A DNA stretch of 5,019 nt from Schleiferiaceae bacterium (GCA_030829675.1 JAURAE010000092.1:1-5019), one strand, 5' to 3'. Counted from the stretch's first letter, positions 1-5,019 are shown. Notes: generated by a model from the letters alone, not told the origin. Made by a program: numbers and translations.

Positions 1-1
1 A

Positions 2-529
2 GAATTGGACACGCATCATTTAAGAACTCAAATGGCACTTGTACTTCAAGATGTCTTCCTCTTCTCAGATACCGTGCGATCCAATATTGTGATGGGGAAT
101 ACGGATATCACTGATGAGCAAATTTGGGCAGCGGCGGAGCGCATAGGCATCAAGTCATTTTTAGAGGAACTTCCGGAGGGTTTGGATTACAATGTGCGTG
201 AACGCGGAGGTGTGCTTTCTGCAGGCCAACGACAACTCTTAGCCTTCCTTCGTGCCTACATTACAAATCCTAAGGTTCTCATCCTTGACGAGGCTACCTC
301 GAGCATTGATTCTCATACAGAAGAGCTCATCCAAAATGCGCTCATCGCACTTACGCAAGACCGCACCTCCATCATTATCGCACACCGATTGTCTACCATT
401 CAGCATGCGGACAAGATTATCGTGTTGGATCAAGGAAAGGTAATAGAGGAGGGCAATCATGCCGAACTCCTCGAAAAGCAAGGAGCCTATCTCAACTTGT
501 ACGAGAAGCAATTCACAGCTGCAGAATAA
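2..529 (+). CDS. ABC exporter, C-terminal ATPase part (cut by window start)
   Basis: This is the 3' end of an ABC transporter gene. The open frame runs off the left edge, so about 175 residues remain of a protein that in this exporter family (fused membrane plus ATPase, MsbA/MdlB type) is usually near 580-600. The membrane domain and Walker A lie outside the window. Counting from the TTG at 5, visible ATPase motifs are the Q-loop (VLQDVFLFS, Q15), a signature LSAGQRQ at 71-77 in place of LSGGQ, Walker B VLILDEA at 91-97, the D-loop SSID at 99-102 and the H-loop His127 in IAHRLS. It would hydrolyse ATP at the inner face of the cytoplasmic membrane to power export, probably of a lipid, drug or peptide; the substrate cannot be read from this half. 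The TTG at 5 is internal to the domain and is not the true start. The stop TAA at 527-529 merges into the A-run of the terminator shared with rho. Confidence 0.93.
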   Translation, partial: ELDTHHLRTQMALVLQDVFLFSDTVRSNIVMGNTDITDEQIWAAAERIGIKSFLEELPEGLDYNVRERGGVLSAGQRQLLAFLRAYITNPKVLILDEATSSIDSHTEELIQNALIALTQDRTSIIIAHRLSTIQHADKIIVLDQGKVIEEGNHAELLEKQGAYLNLYEKQFTAAE

Positions 530-530
530 A

Positions 531-557
531 AAAAGCCCGCTCATCGAGCGGGCTTTT
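531..557. terminator. Bidirectional intrinsic terminator between the ABC gene and rho
   Basis: A perfect 12-bp stem (531-542 with 546-557, GC-rich core GCCCGCTC/GAGCGGGC) closes a 3-base ATC loop. The outer four pairs are A:T. Read on the - strand the hairpin is followed by seven T (complement of 528-534), a strong U-tract for ending rho transcripts. Read on the + strand the T-run is only four bases (554-557) before an A, so termination of the ABC transcript may be weaker. It begins 2 bases after the ABC stop codon and ends 3 bases before the rho stop codon, so one element serves both convergent genes. Confidence 0.93.
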
Positions 558-559
558 AC

Positions 560-2002
560 TTATCCATTCATGCTGATCAAGAACTCAGCATTATCCTTGG
601 TCTTTCGAATTCGGTCGCTGAGGAATTCCATGGCCTCAATAGGAGTCATATCTGCCAAGTATTTTCTCATGATCCACATGCGCTGTAGTACATCAGGCGA
701 CAAGAGCAAATCCTCTTTACGCGTACCACTTTCGATGAGGTTGATGGCCGGCCAAATACGACGGTTCGCAATACGACGATCCAATTGCATTTCCATATTA
801 CCCGTACCCTTGAATTCTTCGAAGATTACTTCATCCATTTTCGAACCGGTATCGATCAATGCGGTCGCCAGGATCGTCAATGAACCACCTCCTTCAATAT
901 TACGTGCGGCCCCAAAGAAACGCTTAGGTTTCTGCAGTGCATTGGCGTCGACACCCCCAGAAAGGATCTTGCCGGAAGCTGGGCTCACTGTATTGTAGGC
1001 GCGTGCTAGACGAGTAATAGAGTCGAGCATGATGACCACATCATGGCCACATTCTACCATGCGCTTGGCCTTTTCCAATACTATGTTGGCGACTTTCACG
1101 TGGTGCTCTGCAGGCTCGTCAAAGGTCGAAGCTACAACTTCGGCATTCACGCTACGGCTCATATCGGTCACCTCTTCCGGGCGCTCATCGATGAGCAAAA
1201 CAATCATATAAGCTTCAGGGTGGTTGGCTGCAATGGCATTGGCCACCTCCTTCATCAAGGTCGTCTTACCGGTTTTAGGTTGTGCGACTAACAACCCACG
1301 CTGCCCTTTACCAATAGGGGAGAATAGGTCGATGATTCTTGTAGAATCCGTGCTGCGACGTGAAGTGATGTCGAATTTTTCTTCTGGGAATAACGGAGTA
1401 AGGTGCTCGAAAGCAACACGGTCACGTACATATTCCGGAGTACGTCCGTTTATGCTGTTAACCTTTACTAAGGGGAAGTATTTTTCCCCTTCTCTCGGAG
1501 GGCGTACCTCACCACTAACGGTATCACCAGTTTTTAGACCAATACTGCGTATCTGGTTCTGACTTACATAAATGTCATCCGGAGAGTTTAAGTAGTTAAA
1601 GTCTGAACTGCGCAGAAATCCATATCCATCTGGCATAATCTCCAATACTCCTTCGTTTGCGATGATGCCTTCGAAGTGAAATTCTTTCGGGCGTCTACGA
1701 TCACGTTGGTTGTTGTGATTGCCGTTGTTCTGTTGTTTTGGGTGCTTAGGGTTCCGCTCGCGACGTTGATTTTGATCGTCGTTATTCTGCTCTGATTTTA
1801 CCTTTTGAGGTCGTTCAGGCTTAACTTCTGGTGCTTTTTCAGGGGCCGATTTGGCTGCAGGAGGGTTTTTTCCAGTAACTGTGAGGATGGCAGTTACGAG
1901 CTCCTCCTTTTTCATGTATTTCGCTTTGGGAATACTTAAGGATGCACCTAAGTCTTTCAGTTCGGGCAACTTGCGAGCCCGCAAATCGTTTTCAGTCAAC
2001 AT
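560..2002 (-). CDS. rho: Transcription termination factor Rho
   Basis: Complete 480-residue Rho, the hexameric RNA-dependent ATPase and helicase that loads on nascent RNA in the cytoplasm and dislodges RNA polymerase. Domains in order: a Rho N-terminal helical domain at about 1-45 (LRARKLPELKDLGASLSIPK); a low-complexity linker at about 49-108; an RNA-binding cold-shock-like domain from about 110 with the RNP1-like DGYGFLRS at 125-132; and a RecA-type ATPase core from about 190. The core has a P-loop QPKTGKTT at 241-248, DERPEEVTDM at 272-281 (E. coli Rho has the same string), Walker B VIMLD ending at Asp327, a Q-loop region SGGVDANAL at 348-356, and the C-terminal RxGTRKE-like block SGTRKEDLL at 425-433. 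E. coli Rho is 419 residues; the extra length is mainly the linker. The ATG at 2002 starts exactly at the N-terminal domain. It is probably transcribed alone, with a leader facing the divergent DUF4293 gene. No key residue appears lost. Confidence 0.98.
   Translation of the reverse strand: MLTENDLRARKLPELKDLGASLSIPKAKYMKKEELVTAILTVTGKNPPAAKSAPEKAPEVKPERPQKVKSEQNNDDQNQRRERNPKHPKQQNNGNHNNQRDRRRPKEFHFEGIIANEGVLEIMPDGYGFLRSSDFNYLNSPDDIYVSQNQIRSIGLKTGDTVSGEVRPPREGEKYFPLVKVNSINGRTPEYVRDRVAFEHLTPLFPEEKFDITSRRSTDSTRIIDLFSPIGKGQRGLLVAQPKTGKTTLMKEVANAIAANHPEAYMIVLLIDERPEEVTDMSRSVNAEVVASTFDEPAEHHVKVANIVLEKAKRMVECGHDVVIMLDSITRLARAYNTVSPASGKILSGGVDANALQKPKRFFGAARNIEGGGSLTILATALIDTGSKMDEVIFEEFKGTGNMEMQLDRRIANRRIWPAINLIESGTRKEDLLLSPDVLQRMWIMRKYLADMTPIEAMEFLSDRIRKTKDNAEFLISMNG
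1685..1858 (-). other. Disordered Asn/Gln/Arg-rich linker encoded within rho
   Basis: This stretch encodes Rho residues 49-106, absent from E. coli Rho. Its first part (about 49-70) is rich in Ala, Pro, Lys and Glu. The second (about 71-106) is rich in Asn, Gln, Arg and Lys (for example QQNNGNHNNQRDRRR at 90-104) and strongly basic. It has no hydrophobic core and is expected to be disordered. It joins the N-terminal helical domain to the primary RNA-binding domain, so it could add non-specific RNA contacts. Such inserts vary in length and sequence among Bacteroidota Rho proteins, and one from a gut Bacteroides has been reported to drive phase separation. Whether this shorter one does so is inference. 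Confidence 0.85.
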
Positions 2003-2068
2003 GTCTGTAATGGGATAGTATAAAGAAGAGGGCGTAGGTTAAGGGTCTACTGTCGGACCTCTACACCA

Positions 2069-2076
2069 CAATAATA
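2069..2076 (-). promoter_or_regulatory. Weak candidate -7 box for rho
   Basis: On the - strand TATTATTG matches the Bacteroidota -7 consensus TAnnTTTG at 5 of 6 defined positions. It would place transcription start near 2060 and give rho a leader of about 60 bases. I see no good TTTG or TTG at the expected distance upstream, so this is a low-confidence call. No Shine-Dalgarno sequence precedes the rho ATG, which is normal for the phylum. Confidence 0.25.
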
Positions 2077-2100
2077 GGGAGTTTTCGTAGGATTAAAAGG

Positions 2101-2127
2101 TTTGGGACCAATTTTTTTTGAACTTTG
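2101..2127 (+). promoter_or_regulatory. Candidate Bacteroidota -33/-7 promoter of the DUF4293 gene
   Basis: TTTG at 2101-2104 could be the -33 element, and GAACTTTG at 2120-2127 matches TAnnTTTG at 5 of 6 defined positions, followed by the commonly seen C. The 15-base spacer is shorter than usual. Transcription would start near 2133-2135, giving a leader of only about 10 bases before the ATG at 2144. The box lies upstream of that ATG and inside the longer TTG-initiated frame, which supports the shorter start. Confidence 0.5.
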
Positions 2128-2143
2128 CAGGAAATATTGGTCC
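2105..2143. repeat. Perfect 8-bp inverted repeat around the DUF4293 promoter
   Basis: GGACCAAT at 2105-2112 and ATTGGTCC at 2136-2143 are exact reverse complements separated by 23 bases. The left arm directly follows the candidate -33 TTTG, the -7 box lies in the spacer, and the right arm abuts the ATG at 2144. Because the left arm would be upstream of the transcription start, an RNA hairpin of both arms would not form in the transcript. A DNA-level operator for a dimeric regulator is the more natural reading, though chance cannot be excluded. Confidence 0.5.
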
Positions 2144-2539
2144 ATGATTCAACGTATCCAAACATTATATCTTTTCATCGCGGCGGCTCTTAGTTCTTTG
2201 GCAGCCTTCGTTTTACCCATGTACGTGGTCGAACAAGCGGCTCAAAGAGCAACGGCCTCTATGTGGTTGTTCTTTATGTTTGGATGGTCCATGGCCACCT
2301 TCTCGGGTTCCATTTTGATGTACCAAAAGCGTTCTTTCCAATTGCTTTTGGTTAGGTTAGGGATGTTGAGTTCCCTCATTGTCTTAGGACTATTAATCAA
2401 AGAGATTTCTGCGACGGAAGGGGCGTCGGCCGCTTACGGAGCTGTAGTCCCAATGCTAAACATTGTGTTAGCCTTCCTCGCTTCTCGCGGCATCCAAAAG
2501 GATGAAGCGAAGATCAAGAGTTTGGATCGCTTGCGCTAG
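2144..2539 (+). CDS. DUF4293 family small integral membrane protein
   Basis: A 131-residue protein of unknown function in the cytoplasmic membrane. Four hydrophobic segments are visible at about 7-27, 40-58, 66-85 and 98-114. The N-terminus MIQRIQTLYL and the C-terminal tail LASRGIQKDEAKIKSLDRLR are the conserved ends I recall for DUF4293, with the charged tail probably cytoplasmic. The frame can be extended 14 residues upstream to a TTG at 2102. I chose ATG 2144 because MIQRIQTLY is the family start and because the candidate -7 box lies within that extension. It is divergent from rho and is probably a single-gene transcript. Its last 26 bases overlap the end of the opposite-strand HsdR_N-like gene, and no terminator hairpin with a T-tract follows its stop. 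The biochemical role is unknown. Confidence 0.88.
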   Translation: MIQRIQTLYLFIAAALSSLAAFVLPMYVVEQAAQRATASMWLFFMFGWSMATFSGSILMYQKRSFQLLLVRLGMLSSLIVLGLLIKEISATEGASAAYGAVVPMLNIVLAFLASRGIQKDEAKIKSLDRLR

Positions 2540-2966
2540 GCAAAGATTCTAGGGCTTTATTGCCTGTTACATCCCAGAAAATGTGCTGTTTGCCATTAGT
2601 TAGGTAAAGGTATTTCGCTTGCAATCTTTGGTTGTAATTGAATGCTTGGTTGAAGACCTTTTGGTCAATTTTAACCGTCGGAGCCTTGCACTCAACCAAG
2701 ATAAAAGGGGCAGAGTGTTTATACACTAAGGCATCTGAGCGCTTTTCTTTAAACCCCGTGCGCAATCCACTTTCAGTTTCTATCAATGCAAAAGAGTATC
2801 CCAAGAGGTGCAAGTAGGATATGGCGTGCTGACGAACCCATTCTTCTGGGGTGGCTACCAACCATTTTTTGCGGCATGGATCCCAAAGCAAGTTTTGATT
2901 CCCCTCCTGTTTATGGCGAACTAAGGCAGTGACTTCCGCTGGAAAATTGAGTTCCAACTCCCCCAT
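2514..2966 (-). CDS. Stand-alone HsdR N-terminal-type PD-(D/E)XK protein
   Basis: A 150-residue protein resembling the small HsdR_N_2-type proteins (the N-terminal nuclease domain of type I restriction enzyme R subunits), but with no helicase or translocase part attached. Visible in order: DPCRKKWLVATPEEWVRQH at 29-47, the family's conserved entry; RSDALVY at 76-82 with the probable catalytic Asp78; FILVECKAP at 88-96 with Glu92 and Lys94 of the D...ExK site; and FNQAFNYNQRLQAKYLYLTNG at about 105-125, similar to the Gln-containing helix after the active site. All expected catalytic residues seem present, so it may be an active Mg-dependent nuclease; the DNA substrate is unknown. Length suits this short family, so it does not look truncated. 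No hsdM or hsdS lies nearby, so a type I restriction role is unlikely. It is the last gene of the operon: its ATG overlaps the acyltransferase stop by one base (TAATG), suggesting coupled translation. Confidence 0.88.
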   Translation of the reverse strand: MGELELNFPAEVTALVRHKQEGNQNLLWDPCRKKWLVATPEEWVRQHAISYLHLLGYSFALIETESGLRTGFKEKRSDALVYKHSAPFILVECKAPTVKIDQKVFNQAFNYNQRLQAKYLYLTNGKQHIFWDVTGNKALESLPSASDPNS

Positions 2967-3523
2967 TAATGAATGACTTTATTGTACAATTCGGGATATT
3001 TTGCTTGTACATTTTTATATACGTCTTGAATACGATCAAAGGTGGATTTTTGCTCCCCAGCTGGAATGACCTCTAGAACTCCAGACTCCTTTTTTCCATA
3101 ATCCAAGTAACCCAAACTTATATTCTTATTGGCTTTTACAGCAATATGGTAGAATCCTGTTTTCCATTTTTCTACAGCTTTCCTAGTGCCTTCTGCGGGC
3201 ACCATTAAAGTGATATCATCGCGCTGTTGAAGCAATTCAGCGGCGAAGTCTACTAAGTTGCTACGTTTAGATCGATCCACGCCTATGGCCCCGAGCCATT
3301 TGAAAAAACCAAAGAAGTACCACTTCGTGTAGAAATCTTTGATGAAGAATTTCACGGGAAGGCGCATGAGCCAAAAGGTACCCATGGCGAACATCAGATC
3401 GTAGTTTGAGGTATGTGGCGCCGCAATCATTACAGTGTTTCGGGCTGCAGCGATTTGCGCTTCACTAGCATTTAATTTCCAGCCGGTAATCCAGAAAACG
3501 AATTTTGCAATGAGGTATTTCAT
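2966..3523 (-). CDS. Lysophospholipid (PlsC-like) acyltransferase, short form
   Basis: A 185-residue acyltransferase of the glycerophospholipid (PlsC/LPLAT) superfamily, which moves an acyl chain to a lysophospholipid or related acceptor at the cytoplasmic membrane. Motif I is HTSNYD at 37-42 (His37 and Asp42 of HX4D, the catalytic pair). Motif II is GVDRSK at 81-86. Motif III is VPAEGTR at 108-114, where Ala occupies the position that is usually Pro just before Glu. WKTGFYHIA at 120-128 is a typical following block of the short form. The N-terminus (about 4-18) is amphipathic to hydrophobic and may anchor it to the membrane; no signal peptide is evident. It is shorter than classical PlsC (about 240 residues) but both ends look intact. 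The exact substrate cannot be told: phosphatidate synthesis, lipid remodelling or a special lipid are all possible. Its ATG overlaps the helicase stop as ATGA, so it is probably co-translated with the helicase. Confidence 0.9.
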   Translation of the reverse strand: MKYLIAKFVFWITGWKLNASEAQIAAARNTVMIAAPHTSNYDLMFAMGTFWLMRLPVKFFIKDFYTKWYFFGFFKWLGAIGVDRSKRSNLVDFAAELLQQRDDITLMVPAEGTRKAVEKWKTGFYHIAVKANKNISLGYLDYGKKESGVLEVIPAGEQKSTFDRIQDVYKNVQAKYPELYNKVIH

Positions 3524-4965
3524 TCTGTATTTGGTTCTGGCATCAAAGATATTGCGCCAAACCAGTTCTCAGGGAAGCCGACGAGATAAACTTTGTTAGT
3601 GGCTCGAGTCATCGCAGTGTAGAGCCATTTGAAATAAATGGGCGAAGGGCCATCAGGAAGATAGGGGTGTTCGATGACGACGTTTTCCCATTGCCCCCCT
3701 TGACTTTTGTGACAGGTAATGACGTAGCTGAACTTGATTTGAAGCGCGTTGAAGTAGGGGTCGTTTTTGATGGCTTCATATCGGCGTCCCTTGCTGGTGT
3801 ATCGGGCGTACTTCACGTTCATTTGCTCGTACAGCGCGTTGTTTTGGGCGGCGCTAAGGGCCGGGCCATCGCTCATGAGTGTGCTGAGGTTACACATTAC
3901 ATCTATGGCCTCTTGTTCAGGGTAGTCGAGGAAGGCAACGGTTGCTTCGCAATAGGTCAAGCCGTAACGTTCGTGAATGTTCCGTATGCTTTTGATGGTG
4001 CCAATTTCTCCATTGGCAATGAAGCCCATTGCGCTTGTTTCGGGGAGCCAGAAATAGTTGTTTTTGACCACCATGAATTGGTCGCCGGCGGCAATCTGAT
4101 CTTCTTGGAACTTGATGCGAGCACGTATACCTTGATTGTATTGGTTGGCTTTTTTGTTGCTGCGCACGACCATGGTATTGTTGTTGCCGTCGCTGTGGTA
4201 AAGATTTTCGAAAATCTCCTGGAGCTGGTAGCCGTCCTCCACACGAATTAAGTCTTCCCCCGCTTCAATAATGGGATCATCGGAACTATCCTCTTCAATT
4301 CTGTTGCGCAGGGCTGTGGCATTCTTCAATATATAGCTGTCCAATGCCTGACGTACCACTTGTCTCAAGGTATGACCTGTAGCATTTACCCCAAGTTTTT
4401 GGATAAAGAAATCCGTTAAAAGTGCTGGGCTGTGGGGCTGACTTATAGGAGGAAGCTGGGCGGGGTCCCCCACTAATATCAAATTGTTGGAAGGGTCCGT
4501 AAAAACGTAGGTGATCAGGTCTTCAATTAGGGCATTGCCGCCTAGGGTAGAATCAGTGGTCGTTCCTACCAGACCGGCTTCGTCGACAATAAAGGTGGTA
4601 TTCTTTAAGTTATTATTGGCCAATACGAAGGTAGCCGTTCCACCGCTGCCCACTCGAGGACGGTACAATGAGCGATGTATTGTATGTGCTTTTGATCCCG
4701 TAGCGCCAGAAAGGACTTTGGCCGCGCGACCCGTGGGAGCCATCAGCACGACTTTGCGTTTGTGCTTTTTGTGCGTGGCCACCACACTGCGCATCACAGT
4801 GGTCTTTCCCGTACCTGCATATCCTTTGATGATAAAGACCTCTGGGAGTACCCTGCGTATGCTAAGGTAAACGGCCAATTTCCTCAACAAACCGTCCTGA
4901 TCAGCGGTCGGTTCAAAAGGGAAAAAGCCTTTTAGATCTGCATATGTACTTTGGGGTGCAAGCAA
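3520..4965 (-). CDS. RecD-like superfamily 1 DNA helicase
   Basis: A 481-residue ATP-dependent helicase of superfamily 1B (RecD2/Pif1 side), probably moving 5' to 3' on single-stranded DNA in repair or recombination. Motifs in order: FEPTADQDGLL at 17-27 (Q-motif region), Walker A GYAGTGKTT at 48-56, motif Ia APTGRAAK at 76-83, motif II IVDEAG at 126-131 (Asp128 and Glu129), motif III LVGDPAQLPPI at 164-174, motif IV-like VVRSNKKANQYN at 266-277, ANGEIGTI at 317-324, motif V ITCHKSQGGQW at 416-426 and motif VI YTAMTRATNKVYLV at 449-462. It lacks the long N-terminal region of RecD2, so it is the short form often annotated 'ATP-dependent RecD-like DNA helicase' in Bacteroidota. The start is a TTG at 4965: no in-frame ATG occurs before Walker A, the frame closes upstream at 4993-4995, and TTG leaves about 14 residues before FPFEPT, as in homologues I recall. 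It is the first gene of the three-gene operon. Confidence 0.93.
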   Translation of the reverse strand: MLAPQSTYADLKGFFPFEPTADQDGLLRKLAVYLSIRRVLPEVFIIKGYAGTGKTTVMRSVVATHKKHKRKVVLMAPTGRAAKVLSGATGSKAHTIHRSLYRPRVGSGGTATFVLANNNLKNTTFIVDEAGLVGTTTDSTLGGNALIEDLITYVFTDPSNNLILVGDPAQLPPISQPHSPALLTDFFIQKLGVNATGHTLRQVVRQALDSYILKNATALRNRIEEDSSDDPIIEAGEDLIRVEDGYQLQEIFENLYHSDGNNNTMVVRSNKKANQYNQGIRARIKFQEDQIAAGDQFMVVKNNYFWLPETSAMGFIANGEIGTIKSIRNIHERYGLTYCEATVAFLDYPEQEAIDVMCNLSTLMSDGPALSAAQNNALYEQMNVKYARYTSKGRRYEAIKNDPYFNALQIKFSYVITCHKSQGGQWENVVIEHPYLPDGPSPIYFKWLYTAMTRATNKVYLVGFPENWFGAISLMPEPNTE

Positions 4966-4978
4966 CGGAAAAATATTG

Positions 4979-4986
4979 TAGTTTTG
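4979..4986 (+). promoter_or_regulatory. Perfect -7 box match pointing right, for a gene beyond the window
   Basis: TAGTTTTG fits TAnnTTTG at all six defined positions. A TTTG at 4950-4953 lies 25 bases upstream, somewhat far for a -33 element. The expected start of transcription is near 4993, and an ATG at 5012 that stays open to the window edge would follow a leader of about 20 bases. The ATG at 5004 hits a stop after three codons. A divergent + strand gene starting at 5012 is therefore possible, but only two full codons are visible, so I do not call it. Confidence 0.4.
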
Positions 4987-4999
4987 GGACCATTAAATT

Positions 5000-5007
5000 C
5001 AAAATGA
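5000..5007 (-). promoter_or_regulatory. Candidate -7 box for the helicase operon
   Basis: On the - strand TCATTTTG matches TAnnTTTG at 5 of 6 defined positions. It would start transcription near 4993 and give a leader of about 28 bases before the TTG at 4965. Any -33 element would lie at or beyond the window edge and cannot be checked. Another near-match, TATTTTTC at 4968-4975, lies too close to the TTG to drive it. Confidence 0.3.
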
Positions 5008-5019
5008 TCACATGAATTC

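Noticed and set aside
459..998. A 179-codon + strand frame running across the terminator into the rho region.
   Set aside because: It starts inside the ABC gene, reads through the terminator hairpin and is antisense to conserved rho; its composition is Ser/Arg-rich with no domain.
2044..2059. A small dyad GGTC...GACC in the rho leader, considered as an attenuator or operator.
   Set aside because: Only four pairs are exact, with no T-tract, so it is well within chance.
2102..2143. A 14-residue N-terminal extension of the DUF4293 protein from a TTG.
   Set aside because: The candidate -7 box and the inverted repeat lie in it, and the family begins at MIQRIQ.
2491..2504. Hairpin CATCC-AAAA-GGATG near the end of the DUF4293 gene, considered as a terminator.
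   Set aside because: It has a five-pair stem inside coding sequence and no following T-run.
2514..2966. Reading the HsdR_N-like gene as part of a type I restriction-modification system.
   Set aside because: No hsdM, hsdS or motor part is adjacent, and the protein is full length for the stand-alone family.
3667..4251. A 194-codon open frame on the + strand opposite the helicase.
   Set aside because: It lies wholly antisense to a helicase with conserved motifs, and its Val/Phe-rich translation has no recognisable domain.
4511..4870. A 119-codon + strand frame opposite the helicase Walker region.
   Set aside because: It is the mirror of conserved motifs I to III on the coding strand, and its translation shows nothing protein-like.
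5014..5019. The window ends exactly in GAATTC, considered as an EcoRI cloning edge.
   Set aside because: Several GAATTC sites occur uncut inside the window and the left end is not one, so it is probably coincidence.

Overview
The window looks like chromosomal housekeeping DNA from a member of the Bacteroidota, probably the Flavobacteriales or a close relative. Four things point there. Rho carries a long Asn/Gln/Arg-rich insert. A DUF4293 membrane protein is present, a family I know only from this phylum. The stand-alone HsdR_N-like protein and the short RecD-like helicase are of the type common in this phylum. Finally, candidate promoters resemble the Bacteroidota -33/-7 type (TTTG ... TAnnTTTG), and the genes lack clear Shine-Dalgarno sequences. 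I cannot name the genus.

Layout from left to right. The window opens inside an ABC exporter gene (+ strand), of which only the C-terminal ATPase half is present. It converges on rho (- strand), and the two genes share a compact bidirectional intrinsic terminator at 531-557. A 141-base gap (2003-2143) separates rho from a divergent small membrane protein gene (DUF4293, + strand). That gap holds a candidate Bacteroidota promoter with an inverted repeat around it. The DUF4293 gene then runs tail to tail into a three-gene operon on the - strand and overlaps its last gene by 26 bases.

Read in its own direction, the operon is: RecD-like SF1 helicase, then a short lysophospholipid-type acyltransferase, then a stand-alone PD-(D/E)XK protein of the HsdR_N type. 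The junctions are ATGA (4-base overlap) and TAATG (1-base overlap), so the three are probably co-transcribed and translationally coupled. The last 54 bases lie upstream of the helicase and hold candidate promoters on both strands; a divergent + strand gene may begin right at the window edge.

Functionally, rho supplies transcription termination. The helicase and the HsdR_N-like protein both look like DNA-processing enzymes and share a transcript, with a membrane-lipid acyltransferase between them. I see no mobile element, CRISPR array, tRNA, rRNA or clear sign of horizontal transfer. The point most worth pursuing is the helicase plus nuclease-fold pairing. It could be an undescribed repair or DNA-processing pair, but it could equally be a housekeeping operon of unrelated genes.
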